In this document: in pieces, positions 26,280 through 35,086 of the stretch | Layout: every line of letters begins with the position of its first letter | Numbering within the stretch: the stretch's first letter is position 1 | NCBI GenBank assembly: GCA_910577645.1 | Contig: CAJTOL010000006.1 | Span: 1-64,000 of the forward strand | Direction of reading: 5' to 3' | DNA from: an uncultured Lachnospiraceae bacterium | Lineage (GTDB): Bacteria; Bacillota; Clostridia; Lachnospirales; Lachnospiraceae | DNA length: 64,000 nt | Position numbers and translations under genes: made by a program | The notes under the pieces: model-generated | Databases searched by the model: none | The model's input: only the letters and a program-made list of their open reading frames with translations | What the model was told of the DNA's origin: nothing

Positions 26280-27194
26280 ATGATTATCCTGTTAGGTGTC
26301 CTGGAAGAAGGACTTGTCTATGCAATCATGGCCCTTGGGGTCTATATTACCTATAAAATCCTGGACTTTCCGGATCTGTCGGTAGACGGCACTTTTCCCA
26401 TGGGAGCCGCCTTTACCGCCACCTTGATTCTCTCTGGCGTAAGCCCTGTCCTGACCCTGCCTCTCTCTTTTTTGCTGGGCGCCCTGGCAGGCTGCGTCAC
26501 CGGATTTATCCATGTAAAATTAAAGGTCCGGGACCTGTTATCCGGCATTATCGTCATGACCGCCCTTTATTCTATCAACATGCGCCTGGCAGGAGGACGG
26601 GCCAATCTGCCTATTTTCACCGAGGGAACCATCTTCACCAATGCCCGCCTCACTTCCAAAATTCCGGAAGGAATGGCCCCTTATACAGTAGTTCTCATCC
26701 TGCTTGTCATTGTGGCAGTCTGTAAAATCCTTTTAGACCTGTACTTAAAAACCCGTTCCGGCTATCTGCTTCGGGCCGCAGGCGACAATGACACTCTGGT
26801 AACCTCCCTGGCCAAAGATAAAGGCCTGGTAAAGATCTTAGGCCTGGCTATTGCCAATGGATTTGCGGCTCTGGCCGGCTGTGTCTACTGTCAGCAAAAG
26901 GAAGTATTTGAAATTACCGTAGGTTCCGGAACCATTGTCATCGGCCTTGCCAATGTGATTATCGGAACCCAGCTGTTCAAAAATATCCCTTTGATAAAGC
27001 CCACCACCGCTGTGATTATCGGATCCGTTATATACAAAGCCTGCGTTTCCTTCGCCATCTCCCACGGCTTAAACGCATCCGATTTAAATCTGATTATTGC
27101 TGCCCTGTTTTTACTGATTCTGGTATGCAGCAACTATGTAAATGGAAATTCTGGAAAGAGGGGGAAAAACCATGCTCAAGCTGCAAAACATTAA
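26280..27194 (+). CDS. trpY: Tryptophan ABC transporter permease
   Basis: A 304-residue membrane protein with eight or nine hydrophobic segments, similar to the branched-chain-type ABC permeases (DFPDLSVDGTFPMGAA; LRAAGDNDTLVTSLAKDKG). It is the membrane component of the trpXYZ system. A GGAGG lies 6-8 nt before the start. Its 3' end overlaps the trpZ start by 23 bp. Confidence 0.87.
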   Translation: MIILLGVLEEGLVYAIMALGVYITYKILDFPDLSVDGTFPMGAAFTATLILSGVSPVLTLPLSFLLGALAGCVTGFIHVKLKVRDLLSGIIVMTALYSINMRLAGGRANLPIFTEGTIFTNARLTSKIPEGMAPYTVVLILLVIVAVCKILLDLYLKTRSGYLLRAAGDNDTLVTSLAKDKGLVKILGLAIANGFAALAGCVYCQQKEVFEITVGSGTIVIGLANVIIGTQLFKNIPLIKPTTAVIIGSVIYKACVSFAISHGLNASDLNLIIAALFLLILVCSNYVNGNSGKRGKNHAQAAKH

Positions 27195-27945
27195 CAAATA
27201 CTATAACACCGGCACGGTCAATGAAATGTGCCTGTTTCAGGATTTTAATTTAACCGTTGATGACAAACAGTTTGTCTCCGTAGTGGGAAGCAATGGTTCC
27301 GGAAAAACTTCCATGTTAAATATTATCTGCGGAAGCATTCCCTTAGACTCTGGTTCCATTTTTATTGGCAGCGTTGACATCACCAAAATGCCGGAACACA
27401 AGCGCCTTGGCCGTATCGGCCGGGTTTACCAAAATCCGGCCATGGGCACCTGCCCCCATATGACCATTCTGGAAAATATGGCGCTGGCCGACAACAAAGG
27501 CCGCCCCTTCCACTTAATGCCCGGGACCAACCGGAAGCGGGTGGACTACTACCGGGACTTATTAAAGACACTGGGACTTGGGCTGGAAGACAAACTTCCG
27601 GTAAAGGTAGGCGTCCTGTCCGGTGGACAGCGCCAGGCCATGGCACTGTTAATGTCCACCATGACCCCTATTGAATTTTTAATTCTGGACGAACACACCG
27701 CCGCTCTGGATCCCAAAACTGCAGAAGTTATCATGGAACTGACGGAAAAGATTGTCCGGGAAAAACAGCTTACCACTATCATGGTCACCCACAATCTGCG
27801 CTATGCCGTGGAATACGGAGATCGACTTCTGATGATGCATCAGGGCCGCACTGTAATGGACAAGGACGGGGCCGAAAAACAGGACCTTACCATCGACCAA
27901 ATTCTGTCTCAATTTAACAAAATCAGCATTGAATGTGGAAACTAA
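27172..27945 (+). CDS. trpZ: Tryptophan ABC transporter ATP-binding protein
   Basis: A 257-residue ABC ATPase: Walker A GSNGSGKTS, Q-loop YQNPAMGTCPHM, signature LSGGQRQAMALLM, Walker B FLILDEHTAALD and switch His in MVTHNLRYA. The start MLKLQN is used, with GAGGGGGAAAA just upstream; it lies inside the end of trpY. It powers the permease encoded by the preceding gene. Confidence 0.9.
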   Translation: MLKLQNINKYYNTGTVNEMCLFQDFNLTVDDKQFVSVVGSNGSGKTSMLNIICGSIPLDSGSIFIGSVDITKMPEHKRLGRIGRVYQNPAMGTCPHMTILENMALADNKGRPFHLMPGTNRKRVDYYRDLLKTLGLGLEDKLPVKVGVLSGGQRQAMALLMSTMTPIEFLILDEHTAALDPKTAEVIMELTEKIVREKQLTTIMVTHNLRYAVEYGDRLLMMHQGRTVMDKDGAEKQDLTIDQILSQFNKISIECGN

Positions 27946-28022
27946 ATCTTTTTATATTATTCAGATATGGATAATATGCAAAATTGCCCTGCCACTGTTT
28001 AATAATGGTAGAGGTGATGAAC

Positions 28023-28298
28023 ATGGTGACATACGAAAAACTCTGGGAGACGATGAAATCAAAGAACATCACCCAGTATCGTTTAATCAAGTATTATGGT
28101 GTCAGCGCCGGCCAGATTGGCCGTTTAAAGAAAAATATGTACGTTTCCACTCATACTTTGGATGTCCTCTGCAACATCCTTAAGTGCCCGGTAGAGGACA
28201 TTATGGAGATCCGGCTGGATGATGTAGACTATGAATTAAAGCTTCCCGGTGAAACCCCTGCCCCTGAACAAAGCAGTAAAAATAAACGGCGGTTGTAA
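28023..28298 (+). CDS. Small Cro/CI-type HTH regulator
   Basis: A 91-residue protein with an N-terminal helix-turn-helix (NITQYRLIKYYGVSAGQIGRLK) of the YozG/HTH_26 type and a charged tail. ATG at 28023 is preferred over 28017 because GAGGTG needs the extra spacing. It follows trpZ by 77 bp on the same strand and could be cotranscribed; whether it controls tryptophan uptake is unknown. Confidence 0.75.
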   Translation: MVTYEKLWETMKSKNITQYRLIKYYGVSAGQIGRLKKNMYVSTHTLDVLCNILKCPVEDIMEIRLDDVDYELKLPGETPAPEQSSKNKRRL

Positions 28299-28308
28299 TT
28301 TTGTACGG

Positions 28309-28333
28309 AAAGCCCGTTGCCGGCGGCTTTTTC
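28309..28333 (+). terminator. Terminator after the HTH gene
   Basis: AAAGCC and GGCTTT arms around a GC-rich loop, then TTTT, 10 bp after the stop. Confidence 0.6.
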
Positions 28334-28353
28334 ACCCCGGCTAACAAGGAAAT

Positions 28354-28415
28354 GTGGCAAAATAAAATAAGACGGACATCTGCTAATAGAAGGCCGTCTT
28401 ATTTTATTTTGCCAC
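28354..28415. terminator. 22-bp perfect hairpin between convergent genes
   Basis: Arms 28354-28375 and 28394-28415 are perfectly complementary (GTGGCAAAATAAAATAAGACGG and its complement) with an 18-nt loop. It lies between the HTH gene and feoB, which converge, so it probably stops transcription in both directions. Confidence 0.75.
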
Positions 28416-28473
28416 GTTCCCTGCTGCCTTCAATAGGCAGATGCACGAAATATCCGGCAAAACAGGGATAATT

Positions 28474-30474
28474 TTAAATATGCTTTAAACTATATTCTGC
28501 ATTCAATCTATGATCTGTCTTGTAAATCAGGCCAATCACTACTGCTGCCATGGCAATTACCGCCATCAGTCCCGGCACAAATCCTGCCCCCATTACTCCA
28601 GCAGTAACAAATGTTCCAATTTGGTATACCAGAAATGCCACTGTATAACCCGTTCCCATCTGCAGTGCAATGCCGCCCCACAGCCATTTCTTATCCTGCA
28701 TCTCAGCATTCATTGCGCCGATAGCTGCAAAGCAGGGCGGCGTAAACAGGTTAAACATTAAGTATGCCAAAGCTGCCGCCTTTGTAAGCCCCATGGTCAT
28801 AGCCACTTCATTGGAACCGCCTACTAAAGCCAGTTCCTCTGTGTCAATAAAATTCGTAAGTCCGTAAACCACAGCCAATGTGCCGACTACATTTTCCTTG
28901 GCAATAAATCCTGTAATGGCGGCCGCCGCCAGCTGCCATACTCCAAAGCCTACCGGAATCAGCAAAACCCCAAAAGGAGACGCAAGGGATGCAAGGATAG
29001 AAGTATGTTCCATTCCTTCCTCCACTACCTGAAGCTGCCAGTTAAAACTCTGCATAATCTGAACTGCAGCATTGCAGACGAGAATAATGGTACCAGCCTT
29101 CACAATATAAGCTTTGCCCCGGGACAGCATAGAAAGGGCCGCTCTTTTCAGGCTGGGAACCTTATACTCCGGAAGTTCAATAATGAAAAAGGACTTGCGG
29201 AATTTATGTCCGGTTAATTTGTTTACCAATAATGCTCCCAAAAAAATCAGCAAAATCCCGGCAAAATACATAGAAGCTCCTACCCAGGAGGCATCTGCAA
29301 AAAACGCTCCTGCAAATAATGCGATCACCGGCAGTTTTGCACCGCAAGGCATAAACGGCGTCAACATGGCTGTAGCCCTGCGTTCTCTTTCATTTCGAAT
29401 GGTACGGCATGCCATAATTCCGGGTATTGCACAACCGGTACCGATTATCATAGGAATAATGGATTTACCGGAAAGTCCTACTCTTTTAAAAATCGGATCC
29501 AGTACAACCGTAGCCCGGGCCATATAGCCGCAGTCCTCCAAAAGTGCAATCAGGAAATACATTACCATTACCAGAGGCAGGAAACCCACAACTGCGCCGA
29601 CACCGCCGATAATGCCGTCAACCAGAAGCGCTTGTATAAACGGGTTGGCGCCCTCTGTCAGTCCGGCAACCCATTCCTGAAAGGTTTCAATCCCTCCTGT
29701 CAGCCAATCACCAATCCACGTTCCTACTGTTGACTGAGATATGTAAAATACGCCAAACATCACAACAGCAAAAATCGGAATACCAATTCTTTTGTTTGTA
29801 AGAACTGCATCTATAGAATCCTGCTTATTCTTATCTTTGGTATACACTTTCCGCTTTTCCACGTCGTTTACCATCTGATTTACAAAATCAAATCGCTTTC
29901 TATCCGCTGCTTCCACCTCTGTTTTATCCTGAAGGCGAATGGTTCCCTGGCTGTAAGGCGCCTGCTGAATACATCCCTTTAAAGCGGCCGCTTCTTTTAC
30001 AACCATCTTAAGCCCTCCGTCTTTAGGGGCCGTAGATACTGTCTGAATCACCGGGCAGCCCAGCTTTTGGGATAACAACTCCACATTAATCTCTGTTTTT
30101 TTCTTCTCATTAATATCGCTTTTATTAAGGGCTACTACCACAGGAATTCCAAGTTCCAGAAGCTGTGTTGTAAAAAACAGGCTTCGGCTTAAATTCGTAG
30201 CATCCACAATATTAATGATAACATCAGGATTTTCATTCTTTACATAGCTGCTGGTAATGCTCTCTTCTGATGTAAATGGCGACATGGAGTAAGCTCCCGG
30301 AAGGTCAACCGCAATCAATCGCTCTTCCCCATCATAAAACTCCCCTTTAATAGGGCTTTCTTTTCGTTCCACTGTTACGCCGGCCCAGTTTCCCACCTTT
30401 TCATTTCTTCCCGTCAGCGCATTGTACATGGTCGTTTTTCCGCTGTTAGGATTTCCTGTTAATGCAATTCTCAT
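28474..30474 (-). CDS. feoB: Ferrous iron transporter B
   Basis: A 666-residue Fe(II) uptake protein. The N-terminal G domain has GNPNSGKTT (G1), DLPGAYSM (G3) and NKSD (G4). The membrane part has gate motifs GTGCAIPGIMACRTI and the second Cys-containing Gate repeat (MPCGAKLPVIALF). The start MRIALTG is set by AGGAGG 8 nt upstream; a longer frame adds 19 residues that belong to the leader repeat. It follows feoA, 165 bp downstream of it on the same strand. Confidence 0.96.
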   Translation of the reverse strand: MRIALTGNPNSGKTTMYNALTGRNEKVGNWAGVTVERKESPIKGEFYDGEERLIAVDLPGAYSMSPFTSEESITSSYVKNENPDVIINIVDATNLSRSLFFTTQLLELGIPVVVALNKSDINEKKKTEINVELLSQKLGCPVIQTVSTAPKDGGLKMVVKEAAALKGCIQQAPYSQGTIRLQDKTEVEAADRKRFDFVNQMVNDVEKRKVYTKDKNKQDSIDAVLTNKRIGIPIFAVVMFGVFYISQSTVGTWIGDWLTGGIETFQEWVAGLTEGANPFIQALLVDGIIGGVGAVVGFLPLVMVMYFLIALLEDCGYMARATVVLDPIFKRVGLSGKSIIPMIIGTGCAIPGIMACRTIRNERERRATAMLTPFMPCGAKLPVIALFAGAFFADASWVGASMYFAGILLIFLGALLVNKLTGHKFRKSFFIIELPEYKVPSLKRAALSMLSRGKAYIVKAGTIILVCNAAVQIMQSFNWQLQVVEEGMEHTSILASLASPFGVLLIPVGFGVWQLAAAAITGFIAKENVVGTLAVVYGLTNFIDTEELALVGGSNEVAMTMGLTKAAALAYLMFNLFTPPCFAAIGAMNAEMQDKKWLWGGIALQMGTGYTVAFLVYQIGTFVTAGVMGAGFVPGLMAVIAMAAVVIGLIYKTDHRLNAEYSLKHI

Positions 30475-30580
30475 ATCCAATCCTCCTAATATAATATGAA
30501 TCGGCACGCAACGCCCTGCGTCACCTGCCATATCGGCGGAAGGTATCTTAAAAATGCTTCGCGTTTGCCTTCCTATACCT
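30475..30580 (-). repeat. Dispersed SD-bearing leader element, feoB copy
   Basis: Minus strand: GTATAGGAAGGCAAACGCG, CCTTCCG, GGCAGGTGACGC, then GCGTGCCGATTCATATTATA and AGGAGGATTG ending at the feoB ATG. It matches the tetR leader over about 100 nt and the lon leader over its 3' half. GTGCCGATTCA begins 33 nt before the ATG. Confidence 0.8.
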
Positions 30581-30639
30581 CTCGAGTTAGCAAAAGCTAA
30601 CCTCTTGTCTTAAAAAAACAGTGACCGAAATCACTATTT

Positions 30640-30852
30640 TTATATAGAAATAGCTTGTGCCAAATCTCTATCCATGTTATATCTGGCATCCTTGATAGAT
30701 ACCACACAGCCCCCCTTTAAATGAGAAATCACCGTGATTGGTTCGCCGCTATAGCAGCCCAGAGAAAACAAAAACGCATTTAAATCTTCATCCTCTGTTG
30801 CAATTTCCTTTACAATATATTCCTCTCCCGCATTTGCATTTAATAAATTCAT
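30640..30852 (-). CDS. feoA: Ferrous iron transport protein A
   Basis: A 70-residue SH3-like FeoA (MNLLNANAGEEYIVKEI...LFSLGCYSGEPITVI), which assists FeoB at the membrane. The ATG at 30852 has AGGTG 6 nt upstream; an ATG at 30867 is only 2 nt from AGGAG. It is the first gene after the iron-type promoter at 30933-30961. Confidence 0.9.
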   Translation of the reverse strand: MNLLNANAGEEYIVKEIATEDEDLNAFLFSLGCYSGEPITVISHLKGGCVVSIKDARYNMDRDLAQAISI

Positions 30853-30905
30853 CCTGTTCACCTGCATTTCTCCTGACAGAACTTATTTTATTCCTCTTTT
30901 CCGCC

Positions 30906-30977
30906 AGTTAGTTTTAATTAACTCTATAGATAAGTTTACCACACATGCAAAGCTTTGTCAATTAGTTTTAACTAACT
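30906..30977 (-). promoter_or_regulatory. feoAB promoter with two palindromic operators
   Basis: Minus-strand promoter TTGACA (30956-30961), 17 bp, TAAACT (30933-30938). Two near-identical 18-bp palindromes bracket it: AGTTAGTTTTAATTAACT (30906-30923, around +1) and AATTAGTTTTAACTAACT (30960-30977, overlapping the -35). This is the geometry of an iron-responsive repressor of the DtxR/IdeR class; Fur boxes look different. The regulator is not in this window. Confidence 0.8.
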
Positions 30978-31013
30978 TATTTGCAAATAAATTATTCCTT
31001 CTGCGCTATTTTG

Positions 31014-31337
31014 TCAGAACCCGCCAATCTGTGCAAAAAAAACTGCCAGGGCCGCTCCTACTGCTACCGTAAGCAGGCTTCTGCCCCAGTATGCCAGAAT
31101 CACCGCCACTATGCAGCCTGCCGCCCCGCTGGCCACAGATCCGGTGGAATAAAGGATTGCCGGAAATGTCATTGCCGAGAGAACTCCGTAAGGCACGTAA
31201 TTTAAAAAGGATCTGATAAACCGGTTGGAAATCTTTTTTCGAAACACCGCCATGGGAATAACCCGAATCAGGTAGGTCATTCCGGCCATAATGGCAATGC
31301 TGGCAATCAAATACCCTTTGTCTATATTTCCGCTCAT
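31014..31337 (-). CDS. azlD: AzlD-type small subunit of branched-chain amino acid exporter
   Basis: A 107-residue protein with four hydrophobic segments and the AzlD motifs (AGMTYLIRVIPMAVF, LNYVPYGVLSAMTFPAIL). AzlCD pairs export branched-chain amino acids in characterised cases. The ATG overlaps the azlC stop by 4 bp. Confidence 0.88.
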   Translation of the reverse strand: MSGNIDKGYLIASIAIMAGMTYLIRVIPMAVFRKKISNRFIRSFLNYVPYGVLSAMTFPAILYSTGSVASGAAGCIVAVILAYWGRSLLTVAVGAALAVFFAQIGGF

Positions 31338-32053
31338 GATTCTCCTTCCTCCCCGTCTTCCCTGACAGGAAACAAAACTGCGGCTGCTGTGCAGGCCAAG
31401 ATGGTAATCAAAATAATACTCCATCCTCCGGACAAAAAAGCCAGAGCCGGGGTATAATAGCAAATCATGCTGAGGGCGGCTGAAAGGACGGCGGTAAACA
31501 ACACTGCCCTGCTCTTTTTCGCCGCCGGAATTACCACCGCAATAAACATGCCGTATAATGCAATCCCCAAGGCGTTGGAAACGCTGGAGGGAAGAAGCTT
31601 TGTGACAGCGCCTCCAAAAAGGGTGCCGCCGCTCCATCCCAAAATCGGGCCCATAATCAAGCCGGCCATATAGGCGGCAGATAAGGCTTTCGGATGCTGC
31701 ATGGCCACCGCGAAGATCTCGTCCGTAATGCCGAAGGATATTGCCAGGCGCTGCCCTCCTGTCATCTTGTCCTCCACCTTCTGGGACATGGACAGGGACA
31801 TGAGAAAATAACGGATATTAATAATCAGCATGGTCATGGCCATTTCCAGGAAGGTTCCTCCTGCCAGAATCAAATTCGTTCCTGCAAACTGGCCTGCGCT
31901 GGTTAAATTTGTAAGAGAAATCATTACTGCCGCAGACAGCGGCAGCCCTGAAAGGACTGCCGTCATGCCATAGGCCATGGACACGGAAAAGTATCCCAGG
32001 AAAATGGGAATCCCATCCCGTATTCCTTCTTTTAATTCTTCTGTCTGTATCAT
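31334..32053 (-). CDS. azlC: AzlC-family branched-chain amino acid permease
   Basis: A 239-residue membrane protein with the AzlC start (GIRDGIPIFLGYFSVSMAYG) and about seven membrane segments. ATG at 32053 is 7 bp after the stop of the upstream sugar kinase gene, with only a weak ribosome site, so translational coupling is likely. An in-frame upstream extension overlaps the kinase gene and is not used. The link of an amino acid exporter to hexuronate genes is unusual but only positional. Confidence 0.88.
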   Translation of the reverse strand: MIQTEELKEGIRDGIPIFLGYFSVSMAYGMTAVLSGLPLSAAVMISLTNLTSAGQFAGTNLILAGGTFLEMAMTMLIINIRYFLMSLSMSQKVEDKMTGGQRLAISFGITDEIFAVAMQHPKALSAAYMAGLIMGPILGWSGGTLFGGAVTKLLPSSVSNALGIALYGMFIAVVIPAAKKSRAVLFTAVLSAALSMICYYTPALAFLSGGWSIILITILACTAAAVLFPVREDGEEGES

Positions 32054-32060
32054 CTTCTGG

Positions 32061-33095
32061 TTATCTGGCCATCTCAAGCTGTGGCCCGGTAGAGTAATGG
32101 GTCTTAATAATAGTTTCAATCTCCTCTAAATTTGAGGACGGCAAATCGCCGGGAATGGTGTTTTTCACTGCACTGGTGGCATTTCCGTAGCGAACCGCTT
32201 TGCCGCAGTCGCCGCCGCTTGACAATAAACCGTAAAGAGCGCCGGAAATGTAGGCGTCGCCGCTGCCGATCCGGTCTACTACCTCAATATCCCGGTAAGG
32301 CTCTTCCTCGTAAAATTCATCTCTGGCCGCGTCGTAGGCAATGGATCCGAAGCTGTGGCGTTTGGGGCTGTGGACGGTTCTCTGAGTGGCTGCCACCACG
32401 GAGATAGGATATTCCTCTGTAAAACTCTTCATCATCTCTCTGGCAGTGCCGGTCTTTAAAAACGTAAGGCGGGCCGTATCCTCAGAGCAGAAGAAAATGT
32501 CCACATAGGGAAGGATCTGTTCAATACATTCCTTGGCTTCCTGGCCGCTCCACAGATTGCCTCTAAAGTTTACGTCAAAGGATACCAACGTTCCGGCAGC
32601 TTTAAACCTCTTAATCATCTCAATGACAGTACCCCGAAGTTCAGGGCTTAATGCCAGGGTAATACCGCTGGTATGAAAACACCTGGTAGCAGAATACACC
32701 TCCTGAGGGATTTCGTCAATATTTAATGAATAAAAAGAGCTGTTGGAACGATCATAAATCACTTTTGGCTTTCTGGGGTAAGCGCCGTTCTCATAGTAGT
32801 AAATCCCTACTCTGGCGGAGGGGGACTTGTCATAGATAAAAAAGTCGTCGCTGACGCCGTAGGAGCGGATCTTTCCCTTCATAAAGCTTCCGATATCATG
32901 GGAAGGGATCTTGGAAATAATGCCGGTGTGAAGGCCCAGCAGCGATACGCCTACCGCCACGTTCAGCTCAGCTCCCCCTACCTGCTTTTCAAACACATCA
33001 CAGCGCATAAGGCGCTCATTATTTGGCGGGGACAGACGCAGAAGCAGCTGTCCCAAGGTAACTAAATCAAAGGTTCTGCCTTTATTTTCATTCAT
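32061..33095 (-). CDS. PfkB-family sugar kinase (KDG kinase-like)
   Basis: A 344-residue ribokinase-fold kinase. The N-terminal substrate lid (FDLVTLGQLLLRLSPPNNERL) and the C-terminal anion-hole motif VVDRIGSGDAYISGALYGLL are clear. It resembles 2-keto-3-deoxygluconate kinase and is a diverged relative of the next gene upstream. Note GSGDAY where the neighbour has GGGDSF. ATG at 33095 has GGAGG 8 nt upstream. It is preceded by a terminator hairpin, so it may be expressed at lower level than kdgK. Confidence 0.85.
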   Translation of the reverse strand: MNENKGRTFDLVTLGQLLLRLSPPNNERLMRCDVFEKQVGGAELNVAVGVSLLGLHTGIISKIPSHDIGSFMKGKIRSYGVSDDFFIYDKSPSARVGIYYYENGAYPRKPKVIYDRSNSSFYSLNIDEIPQEVYSATRCFHTSGITLALSPELRGTVIEMIKRFKAAGTLVSFDVNFRGNLWSGQEAKECIEQILPYVDIFFCSEDTARLTFLKTGTAREMMKSFTEEYPISVVAATQRTVHSPKRHSFGSIAYDAARDEFYEEEPYRDIEVVDRIGSGDAYISGALYGLLSSGGDCGKAVRYGNATSAVKNTIPGDLPSSNLEEIETIIKTHYSTGPQLEMAR

Positions 33096-33138
33096 ATGCT
33101 TATCCTCCATCAAAGCCCGCCCATGGCAGGCGAACCGG

Positions 33139-33176
33139 AAAAAGCGGTCAACTCCTAAGGGAATCCACCGCTTTTT
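33139..33176 (-). terminator. Hairpin between the two kinase genes
   Basis: AAAAAGCGGT (33139-33148) and ACCGCTTTTT (33167-33176) form a perfect 10-bp stem, with U-rich ends on both strands. It would attenuate transcription leaving kdgK. Confidence 0.7.
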
Positions 33177-33229
33177 GGTTACATTCTATACAGCAGTTGA
33201 GACCAGTTGTCTAAACTGTTATCGTTCTG

Positions 33230-34261
33230 TTATCTCTGTACGCGTCCGGAGCCGTCGCCGCCTGCCAGGTTGTCAACATCTGCACGGGTTACCAGGTTAA
33301 AGTCGCCGGGGATGGTGTGCTTTAATGCGGAAGCCGCCACTGCAAACTCCAGAGCCGCCTTCATATCCTTGCCGTCTACTAAGCCGCAGACTAAACCTGC
33401 TGCGAAAGAATCTCCTCCGCCTACCCGGTCAACAATGGGGGTGATGGAGTATTTTCTGGAATGATAGAACTCGCGGGTCTTTCCATCCATAATACATGCA
33501 GACCAGCCGTTGTTGGATGCAGAGTAGCTTTCCCGTAAGGAGCTGATAATATACTTAAAGCCAAACTTGTCAGCCATCTGGTTAAAGATATCTACATATC
33601 CGGCCAACTCCAGCTCGCCGGAGGTAACGTCAGTATTGCCCGGCTTAAAGCCCAGAACCTTCTCTGCGTCCTCCTCGTTGCCGATGCAGACATCTACATA
33701 CTGCATCAGGTTGGTCATAACCTTCTGGGCCTTTTCAGAAGACCACAATTTCTTGCGGAAGTTTAAGTCAACCGATACGGTAACGCCATGCTTTTTGGCT
33801 GCCTGAAGGGCCTTCTCGGTAAGCTCTGCCGCTGCATCGCTGACAGCGGGGGTAATACCGGTAAAATGGAACCAGTCAGCATCCTTGAAAATTTCATCAA
33901 AATCAAACTCATCTGCAGTTGCCGTTGCAATAGAAGAATGAGCTCTGTCATAAACAACATTGGAAGCTCTCATTGCAGATCCGGTCTCCAGGTAATAGAT
34001 CCCCAGTCTCTCACCGCTTCTTGCAATGTGTTTGGTGCCTACATTATATTTTCTTAATGCAGCTACCGCACACTCGCCGATGGGGTTTGCCGGAACTGCG
34101 GTGACAAACTCAGCCTCATGGCCGTAGTTAGCCAAAGAAACTGCTACGTTAGCCTCGCCGCCGCCGTAATTAATGTCAAACTCGTCTGCCTGGATAAATT
34201 TCTCGTTGTTAGGGGTAGATAATCTTAACATGATCTCGCCCATGGTTACAATCTTTGCCAT
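33230..34261 (-). CDS. kdgK: 2-dehydro-3-deoxygluconokinase
   Basis: A 343-residue PfkB kinase phosphorylating KDG to KDPG. It has GEIMLRLSTPNNEKF at the N-terminus, GGGEANVAVSLANYG, and the catalytic signature IVDRVGGGDSFAAGLV (Asp base). It is directly downstream of the KDPG aldolase, which uses its product. Confidence 0.92.
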   Translation of the reverse strand: MAKIVTMGEIMLRLSTPNNEKFIQADEFDINYGGGEANVAVSLANYGHEAEFVTAVPANPIGECAVAALRKYNVGTKHIARSGERLGIYYLETGSAMRASNVVYDRAHSSIATATADEFDFDEIFKDADWFHFTGITPAVSDAAAELTEKALQAAKKHGVTVSVDLNFRKKLWSSEKAQKVMTNLMQYVDVCIGNEEDAEKVLGFKPGNTDVTSGELELAGYVDIFNQMADKFGFKYIISSLRESYSASNNGWSACIMDGKTREFYHSRKYSITPIVDRVGGGDSFAAGLVCGLVDGKDMKAALEFAVAASALKHTIPGDFNLVTRADVDNLAGGDGSGRVQR

Positions 34262-34305
34262 TTTTGTATTCTCCTTAATAAAAATTTATTCCTTTTGTTT
34301 TTTCA

Positions 34306-34956
34306 TTATTTACGCGCGGCTGCCACTGCTGCTACAAACTCCTGAGCCTTCTTGGTTACAGCATCGAAATCGCCGGTCTTGGCGCCCTTGGTTAAGCTGC
34401 TGCCGGTGCCTACTGCATATGCGCCTGCATGAATCCACTTGTCAACGTTGTCCACATCAACACCGCCGGAAGGCATAAACTCACCCTGGGGTAAGGGGCC
34501 CTTAAAGGAGCTGATGGCAGCAGGCCCTACAATATTGCCGGGGAAGATCTTAATGATGTCACAGCCTGCCTCTAAAGCGGTAACAGCCTCGGTTGGGGTC
34601 ATAACGCCGGGAAGCATGGGGACTCTGTAACGGTTGCACAGCTTAATGGTCTCTACATTTAAACTGGGGCTTACTACATAGTTAGCGCCTGCCAGAATAA
34701 CCTGTCTTGCAGTTTCCGGATCCAGAACAGTGCCTGCTCCGATAACAACCTTGTCGTTATCTTTGTACTTGTCTGCCATAAGCTTGATAAACTCTACAGG
34801 GTTGCCCTCGTCCATGGTCATGGTAATCTCAATGAAGTTGATACCGCCTGCAATAATGGCGTCAACTACTTTCTCGCCCTGTTCTAAGTTCTTTGCACGA
34901 ACAACGGCTACCAGACAGTCTTCTTTCATCCTTGCTAAAACCTGCTCTTTTTTCAT
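34306..34956 (-). CDS. kdgA: KDPG / 4-hydroxy-2-oxoglutarate aldolase
   Basis: A 216-residue class I aldolase (Eda family) cleaving KDPG to pyruvate and glyceraldehyde-3-phosphate. Landmarks are VAVVRAKN near the N-terminus, IEITMTMDEG, VIGAGTVLDPE, the Schiff-base Lys region CDIIKIFPGNIVGP and PSGGVDVDNV. GGAGA/AAGGAG precedes the ATG at 34956; a longer frame adds 42 residues running through the promoter and is rejected. Confidence 0.94.
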   Translation of the reverse strand: MKKEQVLARMKEDCLVAVVRAKNLEQGEKVVDAIIAGGINFIEITMTMDEGNPVEFIKLMADKYKDNDKVVIGAGTVLDPETARQVILAGANYVVSPSLNVETIKLCNRYRVPMLPGVMTPTEAVTALEAGCDIIKIFPGNIVGPAAISSFKGPLPQGEFMPSGGVDVDNVDKWIHAGAYAVGTGSSLTKGAKTGDFDAVTKKAQEFVAAVAAARK

Positions 34957-35002
34957 GATGATCTCCTTCTCTCCTTTGGGGTGTGTGTCCCGTTTTATAT
35001 TT

Positions 35003-35076
35003 ATTCGCAAATACGAATGTTTTTCGCATTTACAATTATCTACTGTTATTTTAATCAATCCCTCTGGATTTGTCAA
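35003..35076 (-). promoter_or_regulatory. kdgA promoter and operator
   Basis: Minus-strand TTGACA (35071-35076), 17 bp, TAAAAT (35048-35053). Just downstream lies a dyad ATTCG-CAAATA-CGAAT (35003-35018) and an overlapping AAATGCG...CGTATTT pair. It is a likely binding site for the IclR-type regulator encoded immediately upstream. Confidence 0.7.
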
Positions 35077-35086
35077 CAGCAAAACC

